Notes: generated from the letters alone by a model not told the origin. 64,000 nucleotides of DNA from JAJZVS01 sp963708095 (GCA_963708095.1 OY970182.1:62001-126000), one strand, 5' to 3'. Shown: positions 8,447 to 17,587, counted from the stretch's first letter. Translations and numbers: made by a program.

Positions 8447-8641
8447 TCAGGAGACGATGGCTACGTTGTTGACGACATTACCGACATTGCCGAACAGGGT
8501 GGCGAGCTTGCCCTCGAACGTTGTCAGCACGCCGATCAGCGCGACGGCGATCAGGCCGGCGAGCAGGCCGTATTCCAGCGCGGTCACGCCGCGGCGGTCG
8601 GTCTGCAGTTCCTTGAGGCCCCGGGGGAGGTAGTTGAGCAT
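8447..8641 (-). CDS. flp: Flp/Fap-type major pilin subunit
   Basis: This is a small class IVb pilin, the structural subunit of the Tad pilus. The 64-residue precursor has a leader MLNYLPRGLKELQTDRRG with the cleavage-site Gly. It is followed by VTALEYGLLAGLIAVALIGV, which contains the Flp motif with the essential Glu at mature position 5 and the neighbouring Tyr, then the hydrophobic helix. It is the first gene of the minus-strand operon. A ribosome-binding candidate (AAGGTGA) sits about ten bases upstream. Processing by the adjacent TadV is expected. Confidence 0.96.
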   Translation of the reverse strand: MLNYLPRGLKELQTDRRGVTALEYGLLAGLIAVALIGVLTTFEGKLATLFGNVGNVVNNVAIVS

Positions 8642-9073
8642 GGGAGGTCACCTTGGTTGCTAAGTTGCGATATGCGGAGCGCAGTCCGGCGGGTCTTCGG
8701 GTGTCGCGTTCTCGCGCTTGCGGGGAGACAGCACCATGGCCTGGCTTGCAAAGCTGTTTCAGCAAAAGTGCAATGTATCGGCGGTGATTCAGCAGGGCCA
8801 CGGCAGTTGCTCAACGCCGGCGGGCATGCCGGCCGCGCGCGCACCGCTCGTACGTCGGCATCGTGGCGGGCGCGATAACGTCGTCAGCTGGACTTACAAA
8901 AGCGTTTCGTACCACCCAAACGATGGCTCTGCGCATTGTATTCTGAAGCGCGGCCCGATGGGCCGGTCCGCGCCGTGGGGGTGCAGGCGTGCAGTGGCCT
9001 TGCTGCAACCGTTTTGACAATCACCGCCTGCTACCTCGCCGCATCGTCTGCATCTTCATCCACGGGGTGCTTC
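8642..9073. promoter_or_regulatory. Divergent intergenic region upstream of flp and the glycosyltransferase gene
   Basis: This stretch of about 430 bp separates the leftward tad operon from the rightward glycosyltransferase operon and should carry both promoters. It is less GC-rich than its neighbours around 8750-8950. No convincing coding frame, RNA gene or clear -35/-10 pair could be fixed by eye. Confidence 0.5.
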
Positions 9074-9856
9074 ATGCTGGCCGGAAACCGGATCGCCGTC
9101 GTGCTGCCCGCCTACAACGCGGAGAAGACCCTGCGCCGCACCTATGACGAGATCCCGAGGGATATCGTCGATGACATCATCCTGACGGACGATGCCTCCG
9201 CGGACGACACCGTGTCTGTGGCACGCTCCCTCGGCATCCTGACCCTGCGCCACGACCGCAACCGCGGCTACGGCGCTAATCAGAAGACCTGCTACGCCGC
9301 GGCGCTCGCACGCGGGGCGGACGTCGTCGTCATGCTGCACCCGGACTACCAGTATTCGCCGACCCTGGTGCCGGCCATGGCCTCGATGATCGTGTCGGGC
9401 CATTACGATGTGGTGCTGGGCTCGCGCATCCTCGGCGGCGGCGCGCGGAAGGGCGGCATGCCGCTCTATAAATATATCGCCAACCGGGCGCTGACCGCGG
9501 CGCAGAACATGCTGGTGGGGCAGAAGCTGTCCGAATACCACACCGGCTACCGGGCCTGGAGCCGGCGGGTGCTGGAGCGGCTGCCGCTGCTCAACTGCTC
9601 GGATGATTTCGTGTTCGATAACCAGATGCTGACCCAGGCGATCCACGCCGGCTTCGCCATCGGCGAGGTCTCCTGCCCGACCCGCTATTTCGCCGAGGCA
9701 TCCTCCATCAACTTCACCCGCAGCGTGACTTACGGATTCGGCGTGCTTGCCACCGCGGCGAGCTACCGCGCGTCGAAGCTGGGCCTCGCGCACCCGCGGC
9801 TGTTTTCCGACAGTGGGCGGGAGCGGCTGCGCCCCGGCCTCGCGCGCCTGGCATGA
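9074..9856 (+). CDS. Family 2 glycosyltransferase (polyprenyl-phosphate sugar transferase-like)
   Basis: This is a GT-A fold glycosyltransferase, probably transferring a sugar from a nucleotide donor onto a lipid-phosphate or polymer acceptor at the cytoplasmic membrane. From the ATG at 9074 it has 260 residues. It begins RIAVVLPAYNAEKTLRRTYD, then DDIILTDDASADDTV, the GYGANQKTCY segment, and the metal-binding motif region VVMLHPDYQYSP (DxD-like HPD). It lacks the C-terminal membrane anchor of many dolichol-phosphate-mannose-synthase-like enzymes. The stop overlaps the start of the membrane protein that follows, so the two may work together on a lipid substrate. The exact sugar and acceptor are unknown. 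Confidence 0.82.
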   Translation: MLAGNRIAVVLPAYNAEKTLRRTYDEIPRDIVDDIILTDDASADDTVSVARSLGILTLRHDRNRGYGANQKTCYAAALARGADVVVMLHPDYQYSPTLVPAMASMIVSGHYDVVLGSRILGGGARKGGMPLYKYIANRALTAAQNMLVGQKLSEYHTGYRAWSRRVLERLPLLNCSDDFVFDNQMLTQAIHAGFAIGEVSCPTRYFAEASSINFTRSVTYGFGVLATAASYRASKLGLAHPRLFSDSGRERLRPGLARLA

Positions 9857-10575
9857 AGGCGCCGGGCATGAACGCGGCGGGGTTGAAGCGGCTCGCCGTG
9901 CTGCTGCCGGCACTGCTGCTGGTCGGGCTGGCGGCGGCGCAAATGCTTGACCCGGCGCTCGGCCAGACGGCGATCGGGCTGTTGCGCGGGGCGCAGGCGC
10001 AGGGGGCCGCGGGGCTCGTATTCGTGGTGCTGCTGCAGGGGGTGGTCGCGGCCAGTGGGGTGCTGCCGGCTTCGGCGCTGGGGGTTGCCGCGGGGGCGCT
10101 GTTCGGGATCGCAGCGGGATTCGCCGCCGCATCGATCGGCACCCTGGCGGGGGCGTTGGTGGCGTTCGGCCTGACCCGCTCCTTCGCACGGCCGCTCATC
10201 GCGCGGCTGGTGCGGGAGCGGCCGGGACTGCGGCGGCTCGATGCGGCGCTTGCGGGCGACGGGTGGAAGCTCGTCTGCCTGTTGCGCATCTCCCCCGTGA
10301 TGCCGTTCGCGGTGACCAGCTATGCGCTGGGCCTGTCGTCGGTGCGGTTCCGTGCCTACCTGCTCGGCACCCTCGCGTCCTTGCCGCCGCTGCTGGCCTA
10401 TGTGGTGCTGGGGCGGGTGCTCGGCTTCGGCGCGCTGCATGCCGGCGTGGACGGGGCGGCGCGCTGGATCGCGCTTGCGATCGGCGCCGGGGCGAGCATG
10501 GGGCTTGCCTGGTATGTGCTCCGGCTGCTGCGGCGGGCTTGCGCCTTGCCGGCCGAGGGCTCCTTCGCACCCTGA
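9853..10575 (+). CDS. DedA/TVP38 (VTT-domain) membrane protein
   Basis: This is a polytopic inner-membrane protein of the VTT/SNARE-associated (DedA/TMEM41-like) superfamily, members of which act as lipid scramblases or flippases, including for polyprenyl phosphates. The 240-residue protein has about six hydrophobic segments. It shows the family core: VLPASALGVAAGALFGIAAG with a reentrant-loop-like Gly-rich part, then a TLAGALVAFGLTRSFARPLI segment. The later motif LLRISPVMPFAVTSYALGLS contains the conserved R-x-x-P-x-x-P-F pattern. It overlaps the glycosyltransferase gene by four bases (ATGA), suggesting coupled production and a shared lipid-linked sugar pathway. Substrate is not determinable here. 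Confidence 0.85.
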   Translation: MKAPGMNAAGLKRLAVLLPALLLVGLAAAQMLDPALGQTAIGLLRGAQAQGAAGLVFVVLLQGVVAASGVLPASALGVAAGALFGIAAGFAAASIGTLAGALVAFGLTRSFARPLIARLVRERPGLRRLDAALAGDGWKLVCLLRISPVMPFAVTSYALGLSSVRFRAYLLGTLASLPPLLAYVVLGRVLGFGALHAGVDGAARWIALAIGAGASMGLAWYVLRLLRRACALPAEGSFAP

Positions 10576-10713
10576 TCCCTTCGCACTACGGCCCCGCCGG
10601 CGTACGGTGCCGATTGCATTGCCGATGCGGGGGGGCTGTGCCATATCCCAGCCGGACAGTCGGACATGCGGCGCCGCGCCGCGTCCGCCCCATCGGCGGG
10701 AGAGCCCATCTGC

Positions 10714-11643
10714 ATGTTGCGCGTCATCCTGGCCCAGCCCCGCGGCTTCTGCGCCGGCGTGGAGCGGGCGATCGAGATCGTCGAGCGGGCCCTGAACAAA
10801 TACGGTCCCCCCATCTACGTCCGCCACGAGATCGTCCACAACCGCCACGTGGTCGAGAACCTGCGCACCCGCGGCGCCGTGTTCGTCGATGAGCTGGACC
10901 AGGTCCCGCCCGGCGCCATGACGGTCTTCTCAGCCCACGGCGTCGCCCGCCGGGTGGAGGAACTGGCCCGCAACCGCGAGCTTCCCGTCATCGACGCCAC
11001 CTGCCCCCTGGTCGCCAAAGTCCACAACGAGGGTCGCCGCTACGCCGCCCAGGGCCGCGACATCGTCCTGGTCGGCCACGCCGGCCACGCGGAGGTGGAG
11101 GGCACGATCGGCCAGATCGACGGCACCGTGCACCTGGTGCAGACCGCCGAGGACGTGGCGCGCCTGACCGTGCACGACCCGGAAAAGCTCGCCTACATCA
11201 CCCAGACCACGCTTTCGGTCGATGACACGCGCGGGATCATCGCCGCCCTGACGGCGCGGTTTCCGGCGATCGTCGGGCCGGACGTGCGCGACATCTGCTA
11301 CGCGACGCAGAATCGCCAGCAGGCGGTGCGGGAGCTGGCTGCGGCGGTCGATCTCATTCTCGTCGTCGGGTCGAAGAACAGCAGCAACTCCAATCGGTTG
11401 CGTGAAATCGGCGAGGAGTTGGGCAAGCCTGCCCACCTGATCGACGACGCCGGCGCGCTGCGGTGCGAGTGGTTTGCAGGGGTGGAGTCGGTGGGGGTCA
11501 CGGCGGGGGCCTCGGCGCCGGAAACCCTGGTGCAGGGGGTGATCGAGGGGTTGCGGCGGTTCGGGCCCATCGACATCTCCACCCTGGAAGGGGTGGCCGA
11601 GAACGTGCGCTTCCGCTTCCCCGCCGAGCTTGCCGACGCCTGA
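10714..11643 (+). CDS. ispH: 4-hydroxy-3-methylbut-2-enyl diphosphate reductase
   Basis: IspH is the last enzyme of the MEP isoprenoid pathway. It reduces HMBPP to IPP and DMAPP using a [4Fe-4S] cluster. The 309-residue product starts at the ATG at 10714 behind a GGGAGAG ribosome site. The three cluster cysteines are visible in GFCAGVERA, DATCPLVAKVH and DICYATQNRQ. Substrate-binding motifs HEIVHNRHVV, SAHGVA and SKNSSNSNRL are intact. It lies 40 bp upstream of hpnH, which fits supply of isoprenoid units for hopanoid synthesis. A longer frame upstream to 10666 lacks family similarity. Confidence 0.97.
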   Translation: MLRVILAQPRGFCAGVERAIEIVERALNKYGPPIYVRHEIVHNRHVVENLRTRGAVFVDELDQVPPGAMTVFSAHGVARRVEELARNRELPVIDATCPLVAKVHNEGRRYAAQGRDIVLVGHAGHAEVEGTIGQIDGTVHLVQTAEDVARLTVHDPEKLAYITQTTLSVDDTRGIIAALTARFPAIVGPDVRDICYATQNRQQAVRELAAAVDLILVVGSKNSSNSNRLREIGEELGKPAHLIDDAGALRCEWFAGVESVGVTAGASAPETLVQGVIEGLRRFGPIDISTLEGVAENVRFRFPAELADA

Positions 11644-11683
11644 GGGTTTTCAAGGGCCCCGTTCTTTTTCAAGAGGTTAGACG

Positions 11684-12823
11684 ATGGCCGTGCCGTTGAA
11701 CCAGGCGATCCGGGTGGGCGCCTATGTGCTGAAGCAGCACCTGATCGGGCGCAAGCGCTACCCTCTGGTGCTGATGCTGGAACCGCTGTTTCGCTGCAAC
11801 CTGGCCTGCGCCGGGTGCGGCAAGATCGACTACCCGGCGGCGATCCTGAACCAGCGGCTGTCGGTCGCCGAGTGCCTGGAGGCGGTCGACGAATGCGGCG
11901 CCCCGGTGGTGGTGATCGCGGGGGGCGAGCCGCTGCTGCACAAGGAGATCGACCAGGTCGTGGAAGGGGCGATCGCGCGCAAGAAGTTCGTGATCGTCTG
12001 CACCAACGCCCTGCTGCTCGAGAAAAAGATGGGGCTTTTCAAGCCCGGGCCGTATTTCACCTGGTCGGTGCACCTGGACGGGGCAAAGGCGGAGCACGAT
12101 GCCTCGGTCTGCCAGGAGGGGGTGTACGAGCGCGCGGTGGCGGCGATCGCGGCGGCGAAGAAGGCCGGGTTCCGGGTCATCATCAACGCCACCCTGTTCG
12201 ACAACGCCGAGCCCGCCAAGGTTGCGTCCTTCTTCGACGACGTGACGGATATGGGGGTGGACGGGATCAGCGTTTCGCCCGGGTATGCGTATGAGCGGGC
12301 GCCGGATCAGCAGCATTTCCTCAATCGGCTGCGGACGAAGGAGCTGTTCCGGGGAATTTTTGCGCGCCAGGGGAAGAAGAAGTGGGCGTTCAACCAGTCC
12401 TCCATGTTCCTTGACTTCCTGGCGGGAAATCAGAGCTTCCATTGTACCCCATGGGGCAACCCGACCCGGACGTATTTCGGCTGGCAGCGGCCGTGTTACT
12501 TGCTGGGGGAGGGGTACGCGAAGACCTTCAAGGAGCTGATGGAGGAGACGGACTGGGACCGCTACGGGACCGGAAACTACGAGAAATGCGCCGATTGCAT
12601 GGTGCATTCAGGCTACGAGGCGACGGCGGTGACGGAGACGGTGCGGCGGCCGTGGCGGGCTCTGGCGCAGGCGGTGCGGGGGATCAGGACCGAGGGGCCG
12701 ATGGCGCCGGATATTTCGCTGGAGGGGCAGCGGCCGGCCGAATACGTGTTCTCGCGGCATGTGGAGACGGCGATGGCGCGGATTGCGGCGAAGGGGGAGG
12801 GGGTTCGCGAGGCGGCGGAGTAG
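11684..12823 (+). CDS. hpnH: Adenosyl-hopene transferase HpnH (radical SAM)
   Basis: HpnH is a B12-dependent-like radical SAM enzyme that adds the 5'-deoxyadenosyl group to diploptene, the first step toward C35 extended hopanoids. The 379-residue protein opens AVPLNQAIRVGAYVLKQHL, typical of HpnH. The radical SAM cluster motif is CNLACAGCGKIDYP near residue 40, followed by IAGGEPLLHKEI. A C-terminal Cys-containing segment (YEKCADCMVHSGYEATAV) matches the SPASM-like region of this family. It follows ispH in the same direction. No squalene-hopene cyclase gene is in the window. Confidence 0.95.
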   Translation: MAVPLNQAIRVGAYVLKQHLIGRKRYPLVLMLEPLFRCNLACAGCGKIDYPAAILNQRLSVAECLEAVDECGAPVVVIAGGEPLLHKEIDQVVEGAIARKKFVIVCTNALLLEKKMGLFKPGPYFTWSVHLDGAKAEHDASVCQEGVYERAVAAIAAAKKAGFRVIINATLFDNAEPAKVASFFDDVTDMGVDGISVSPGYAYERAPDQQHFLNRLRTKELFRGIFARQGKKKWAFNQSSMFLDFLAGNQSFHCTPWGNPTRTYFGWQRPCYLLGEGYAKTFKELMEETDWDRYGTGNYEKCADCMVHSGYEATAVTETVRRPWRALAQAVRGIRTEGPMAPDISLEGQRPAEYVFSRHVETAMARIAAKGEGVREAAE

Positions 12824-13063
12824 GGGTCTTCGGGCCGGGCGGGGATGGTACGTTTGCACAATTTTGGGGCATAATGCCAACCGCCCTATCCGGTGACCGC
12901 TTTTGCCCAGGGGCGCCGTGTAGAGCCAGCTGCGCGATGAGGTGAACGGGCGGCAAGATTTCCATCGGATCACCGCGGCGTTGCACGGCATGGCAGGCGA
13001 GCGTAAGCCGCCGCGCGAACCGACTGGCCAGAATGGCGGTGCGACGTGGCTTCTGCCGGATTC

Positions 13064-14122
13064 ATGATGGAGCGACCGCCGTCGCGGCGGCCGGAACGGC
13101 GCAGGATCGGGCCGTCGGCCGCGCTCTCCGCCCTGCTGCATCTGGGGTTGCTGTTGGCGATCCTGCTGCTGGCGCGCCAACGGGTGGGGGCGCCGCACTG
13201 GCTGCCGCCGCCCTCGGTGCAGTTGGTGTTCCAGGGGGGCGGCAAGGGCCCGACCTCCGTGCCCAACAAGGCGCCGCGCTCCCCGCTCCGGCCCGCGTCC
13301 CCGCCGCCCGTCCCGGCCGCGCCCGCCACGGCGGCGCCCCCGGCGAGCACACCCGCCCCCTTCGCGCCACCGCCGTCTCCGGCCCCGTCGGTGCGGTCTC
13401 CCGTGGCCCCGCTTCCCCCGGCGCTCGCTCCCGCCGCGCCCACACCTGCGCCCACACCGGTGCCCATTGGCCCCCCCGCGCAGCCCCAGGCCCGTGTACC
13501 GCCGACACCGTCACCACCCGCGCCCCTCCTGCCGGCCCCGTCGCCCCGCGCCGTCCCGGCGCCCACGGTGCCCGCCAGCCGGCCCGCGCCCGCCATCTCC
13601 CTGCCGCTGCCCCCGGCGCGCCCCGCCCCGCCGCCCCCGCGGGCGCGCCCCGCAGCGCCCACGCTCCGGTTTCCCGCGCCGATGCCCTTCTCCCTCGGCG
13701 CCGCCCGCCCGTCCGTGGCGAGCGCCAACCTCGCCCGCGACCGGCCGCCCAGCCGCGGTATTGACCTCTCCTTTGCCGCCCAAGGTGCCGGCGCCGACCA
13801 GCTCAGCATCAACGGCCTGCTCGACCGCGACGACGTCGGCCCCGATTGGTCCAATGCCTTTCGGGCCTGGCTCGATCGCCATACCTACTACCCGCACGAC
13901 GCCGGCGAATTCGGCGAGCACGGCGATGTCGTCGTCGATTTCGTGGTCAGCAAGGACGGCCGCGTCAGCGACCTGCGGCTGGTCAGCAGCTCCGGTCACC
14001 CATTGCTGGACACGGCGACCCTGGGAATGTTCCGCGACGCCACCCTGCCGCCGCTCCCGCCCCAGGACGGCGCGCGCCAGACCGTGCACTTCACCATGCG
14101 CTACGTCATCATCCCGCCCTGA
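13064..14122 (+). CDS. TonB-family energy transducer with long Pro/Ala-rich linker
   Basis: TonB proteins span the periplasm and pass proton-motive energy from ExbBD to outer-membrane receptors. The product (352 residues from the ATG at 13064, or 358 from a GTG at 13046) has a basic N-terminus and one membrane anchor (ALSALLHLGLLLAILLLARQ). About 150 residues of Pro/Ala-rich linker follow. The C-terminal TonB domain contains HTYYPHDAGEFGEHGDVVVD and DGRVSDLRLVSSSGHPLLDT, close to the YP...G.V.v.f.v...G.v.....S.G...LD family pattern. No exbBD or receptor gene adjoins it, so its partner system is unknown. It could also be a TolA-like protein, but the C-terminal pattern favours TonB. Confidence 0.85.
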   Translation: MMERPPSRRPERRRIGPSAALSALLHLGLLLAILLLARQRVGAPHWLPPPSVQLVFQGGGKGPTSVPNKAPRSPLRPASPPPVPAAPATAAPPASTPAPFAPPPSPAPSVRSPVAPLPPALAPAAPTPAPTPVPIGPPAQPQARVPPTPSPPAPLLPAPSPRAVPAPTVPASRPAPAISLPLPPARPAPPPPRARPAAPTLRFPAPMPFSLGAARPSVASANLARDRPPSRGIDLSFAAQGAGADQLSINGLLDRDDVGPDWSNAFRAWLDRHTYYPHDAGEFGEHGDVVVDFVVSKDGRVSDLRLVSSSGHPLLDTATLGMFRDATLPPLPPQDGARQTVHFTMRYVIIPP

Positions 14123-14151
14123 CCGAAAAATCCCCGCCCCGGAAATCGCCG

Positions 14152-14178
14152 CCCTGGCCGGTGTGGCGCCGGCCAGGG
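14152..14178. terminator. Bidirectional hairpin between convergent tonB and adh genes
   Basis: A perfect 10-bp GC-rich stem (CCCTGGCCGG and its complement) encloses a 7-base loop, 30 bp after the TonB stop and 17 bp before the end of the convergent dehydrogenase gene. There is no clear T-run on either side, so termination strength is uncertain. Confidence 0.6.
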
Positions 14179-14194
14179 GAGGGCGGGAGGCCCG

Positions 14195-15256
14195 TCAGGC
14201 GGCTTCGGCGCGCAGCACCAGCCGGCCGGTCACCTGGCCGGCGCGCAGGCGCATCAGCGCCGCGTTGGCCTGGTTCTGCGGCACGGTGGTGATGGGGATC
14301 GGCGGCAACGAACCGTCCTGCGCCAGCTTCACGAGTTCACGCAGCTCCTTCGGGCTGCCGACGTAGCTGCCGCGCACGGTCAGCGCGCGGATCGCCATCA
14401 GCGGCAGCGGCAGCATCAGTTCGCCGCCGAACAGCCCCACCTGCACGAGCCTGCCGCCCTTGCGCAGGGCGTCGAAGGCGAAGCGCGCAGTCTGCGTGCC
14501 GTTCACCAGATCGACCACAGCCAGCACCGGCCCGCCGGCCGCCGCCATGATGCGCCTGGCGACATCGGTGCCGTTGCCGTCGACCACCTGGGTCGCTCCC
14601 TCGGCCAGCGCCGCCTTGCGCTTTTCCTCGCTGATATCGACCACGATGATGTTGCGGTGCTTCAGCGCCTTCAGGACTGCGATCGCGTTCATCCCCAATC
14701 CGCCGGCGCCGACCAGCACGATCGGCTCGTCGGCGGCCAGCGGCATCACCTTGCGGATGGCGGAATAGACGGTGATGCCGGAGCAGGCATAGGTGGCGGC
14801 GATCGCCGGATCGAGCGATCCGGGATCGACCAGGTGGCGCGGGTGCGGCGCGACCACGTGCGTGCCGTAGCCGCCGTTCTGGTAGACGCCGAGGCTGCGC
14901 TGGGTGAGGCACATGTTGTCCTCGTCGGACCGGCACGCATCGCAGGTGCCGCAGCCGACCCAGGGGAACACGATGCGCAGGTCGCCGGATTTCACCCCGG
15001 TGGCGTCGGGGCCGAGCTTCACCACCCGGCCGACGATCTCGTGGCCCATGGCGAGCGGCAGGGTGACGCCGCGGTCCTTGAGCGACATCTTCTTGCCGCC
15101 GCCGACGTCGTAATAGCCTTCCCAGATGTGCAGGTCGGAGTGGCAGACGCCGCAATGGGTGACTTCGAGCAGGACCTCGGTGCCCTTGGGCTCCGGCGTG
15201 GGAAGCTCGATTTCTTGGAGCGGGGCTCCGTTTTCGACCACGGCCCAGGCGCGCAT
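14195..15256 (-). CDS. Zinc-dependent alcohol dehydrogenase (MDR family)
   Basis: This is a cytosolic NAD(P)-dependent medium-chain alcohol dehydrogenase. The 353-residue protein carries the catalytic zinc ligands (CGVCHSD near residue 38, MGHEIVG near 70). The structural zinc set is also present (CGTCDACRSDEDNMC near 105-120). A Rossmann motif VLVGAGGLGMNAIAVLK is followed by the acidic end IIVVDISEEKR, which favours NAD. It has an insertion YYDVGGGKKMSLKDRG after the first zinc ligand, seen in the AdhP-like/6-hydroxyhexanoate-dehydrogenase-like branch. The gene is monocistronic and points toward tonB. Substrate preference cannot be read from sequence. Confidence 0.88.
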   Translation of the reverse strand: MRAWAVVENGAPLQEIELPTPEPKGTEVLLEVTHCGVCHSDLHIWEGYYDVGGGKKMSLKDRGVTLPLAMGHEIVGRVVKLGPDATGVKSGDLRIVFPWVGCGTCDACRSDEDNMCLTQRSLGVYQNGGYGTHVVAPHPRHLVDPGSLDPAIAATYACSGITVYSAIRKVMPLAADEPIVLVGAGGLGMNAIAVLKALKHRNIIVVDISEEKRKAALAEGATQVVDGNGTDVARRIMAAAGGPVLAVVDLVNGTQTARFAFDALRKGGRLVQVGLFGGELMLPLPLMAIRALTVRGSYVGSPKELRELVKLAQDGSLPPIPITTVPQNQANAALMRLRAGQVTGRLVLRAEAA

Positions 15257-15372
15257 GGGGTTTCCTCCGGCTGGCTTGTGTGGGGGGTCAGGGATAGCGC
15301 GGCCCCGCGCGGGGTCAAGCCGATGGTCAGGCGACGGACGGCGACAAGGCGTTTGGGCGGTGGCGTCCGCTG

Positions 15373-16662
15373 TCAGGCCCGCGAAACGGTCGGCGGTAGC
15401 GCCGGCACCACCACTGCCGGCGGCGAGCGAACGAACACCGCGACCGACAGGGCGCCGAGCACGCCGATTGCGCCGGTCAGTACGAAAGCGCTCGTAAACG
15501 ACCCGCTGGCCTGCACCATGTAGCCGGTTGCCGCCGGTGCCACGACCCCGGCAAGGTTTGCGATCAGATGGACAAAGCCGCTGACGCCGCCGACGCGGCG
15601 CGTCTCGATCGTGTCGAGGATGATAGCCCAGTACGTGTTCCCCGTCAGGTACATGAAGAACACCGAGATGCTCATCAGGGCTACCGCCGGGCCGACGCTG
15701 GTCACGGTTCCGGCCAGGGCCACGCATACCGCGGCGATCAGCAAGCCACCGACCAGCACGAGCTTGCGCGACAGCACCGCGTTGCCCGTCAGGCGGAATA
15801 TCCAGTCGCAGACCATGCCGCCGCCGGCGAGCCCGATGAAGCCGAGCAGCCAGGGGATCGCACTGACGAAGCTCATGGACTTGATGCTGAGATGCTGCTG
15901 CATCGTCAGGTAGCTGGGGAACCAGGAGAGGAAGAAATACAGAATATAGGCGTAGCCGAAGAACGCGAAGGCCGTGGCCAGAACGGAGGGGCGTATCAGC
16001 AGCGGGCCGAGCTTTGCCGGCGGCCCGGCTCGCGGCGCCTCCTGATCGGCGGCAATCGCAGCGCGCTCCGTCGGCCCGGTGCGTGGATTCTGCTCCGGCC
16101 GTTCGGTGACGATCAGCATCCAGGCCACCGTCCAGCACAGGCCGATGATCGCGATGACGACGAACGACGCCCGCCAGCCGTACGCCAGGGCGATAAAGCC
16201 GACGATCGGGCCGGCAATGGCGCCCCCGAGTGGCGTGCCGGCATTGGCCCAGCCGACGGCGCTCGCATGCTCTCGCCGTGGGAACCAATTGCTGACCAGT
16301 TTGTTGGTGGCCGAGCCGTAGGGCCCCTCTCCCATCCCGAAGATCAGCCGCACGATCAGCAGCGAGGCGTAGCTGAATACGAAAGCTGTCAGGGCGCAGA
16401 ATACCGACCAGACCACCGAGGCGATGGCGAACACGTTGCGGCCGCCGATCCGATCCGACGTGTATCCGCCCACAAAGCAGAACGCCGCGTAACCGAAGAA
16501 GAACACGCTGAACACCCAGCCGAGTTCGGATGGCGACAGCGACAACTGCCTGGTCAGAAAAGGTGCAGCCACAGCGATGGCGGAACGATCAAGGTAGTTG
16601 ATCATGCCACCGAGGAATAGCAGCGCTACGACCGTCCAGCGGACGGTTCCGAACATCTTCAT
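15373..16662 (-). CDS. MFS transporter, anion:cation symporter-like
   Basis: This is a 429-residue polytopic inner-membrane carrier with 12 predicted hydrophobic segments. Its opening WTVVALLFLGGMINYLDRSA is the signature start of the anion:cation symporter (phthalate/hexuronate/tartrate) family. The loop 2-3 motif GYTSDRIGGRNVF is intact. These carriers usually import organic acids such as sugar acids or aromatic acids. It lies about 100 bp downstream of the dioxygenase-like gene on the same strand. The divergent IclR regulator suggests a substrate-inducible catabolic unit. The transported compound is unknown. Confidence 0.88.
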   Translation of the reverse strand: MKMFGTVRWTVVALLFLGGMINYLDRSAIAVAAPFLTRQLSLSPSELGWVFSVFFFGYAAFCFVGGYTSDRIGGRNVFAIASVVWSVFCALTAFVFSYASLLIVRLIFGMGEGPYGSATNKLVSNWFPRREHASAVGWANAGTPLGGAIAGPIVGFIALAYGWRASFVVIAIIGLCWTVAWMLIVTERPEQNPRTGPTERAAIAADQEAPRAGPPAKLGPLLIRPSVLATAFAFFGYAYILYFFLSWFPSYLTMQQHLSIKSMSFVSAIPWLLGFIGLAGGGMVCDWIFRLTGNAVLSRKLVLVGGLLIAAVCVALAGTVTSVGPAVALMSISVFFMYLTGNTYWAIILDTIETRRVGGVSGFVHLIANLAGVVAPAATGYMVQASGSFTSAFVLTGAIGVLGALSVAVFVRSPPAVVVPALPPTVSRA

Positions 16663-16759
16663 GATTGTCTCCCCCCGACGCCGGCATCTGCGGCCGGTCG
16701 CTCGATGAACTATCCGTTGCTCAGCGGCACGCCGCCGTGGCGGCGCGGAACCAAGACCA

Positions 16760-17587
16760 TCAGGCGGCCGCTGTGCGGCCGGTATCCCGCATCAGAATCT
16801 GCTGGTTTGCCCCGGTGATCTTTGCATGGAAAGCGATAGCAGCCGGGGAGAAATCGGCATCCGGCCGTTGTTCGGGGTCAAAATTCCCGAACGTGTCGAC
16901 ACCGCGGACCAGGGTGGCACTGTCATGCGTGCCGACGATCTGGCGTACATGCGTCGGCAGATAGCGGATGGCGAAGCCGATCCGCCGCTTGTCCGACGGA
17001 TTCGGGTCCGAGCCGTGGATCAGCCGCACATGGTGCAGCGACATCTCGCCCGGCTGCAGTACCAGCGTCCGCGCCTTCGTTGCGTCCACCTCGACAGCGA
17101 TCTCCTGGCCACGCGACAGCAGGTTGCCCGCGGCGAACGTATCGCGATGCGCGATCTGATCCAGCACATGGCTATCCGGGATCACCCGCATGGCACCGTT
17201 CTCGACGGTGCTTTCCGACAGCGCCACCCAGGCTGTCACGATGTCCGCCGGCTCGAGCCCCCAATAGGTGGAATCCTGGTGCCAGGACACATAGCTGCTG
17301 TCGTGCCTTTCCTTGACGAAGAAGCTCGAGCCCCAGGCCAGGATATTAGGGCCGATGATATCTTCGACAGCGTCCAGGATGGCCGGGTTGCGGATCAGCG
17401 CATCCAGCCAGGTGAACAAAAGATGGCTCTTATGGCGCAGTGGGCCTCGGAGCTGGCCATGCGCCGCTTCATGCGTTTCCAACTGGCGACGGGCCGCTTC
17501 CGCTTCCTCGGCGGAGAGCACGCGGACGGGGGCGTAGTAGCCGTGTTCCTGGTAGAACGCGATGGCATCGGCAGACAGGCGCTTCAT
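16760..17587 (-). CDS. Phytanoyl-CoA dioxygenase (PhyH) family protein
   Basis: This is a likely Fe(II)/2-oxoglutarate-dependent oxygenase of the PhyH family. The 275-residue protein shows the iron-binding HxD motif in VSWHQDSTYWGL (about residue 105). A distal His lies in LHHVRLIHGSDPN, and an Arg for 2-oxoglutarate binding in KRRIGFAIRYL. The region AWVALSESTVENGAMRVIPDSH is the family signature stretch. Length is typical. It is next to an organic-acid-type MFS carrier and divergent from an IclR regulator, so it probably hydroxylates a small carboxylate or ectoine-like substrate during catabolism. It could equally act on a modified sugar acid; the substrate is unresolved. Confidence 0.87.
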   Translation of the reverse strand: MKRLSADAIAFYQEHGYYAPVRVLSAEEAEAARRQLETHEAAHGQLRGPLRHKSHLLFTWLDALIRNPAILDAVEDIIGPNILAWGSSFFVKERHDSSYVSWHQDSTYWGLEPADIVTAWVALSESTVENGAMRVIPDSHVLDQIAHRDTFAAGNLLSRGQEIAVEVDATKARTLVLQPGEMSLHHVRLIHGSDPNPSDKRRIGFAIRYLPTHVRQIVGTHDSATLVRGVDTFGNFDPEQRPDADFSPAAIAFHAKITGANQQILMRDTGRTAAA

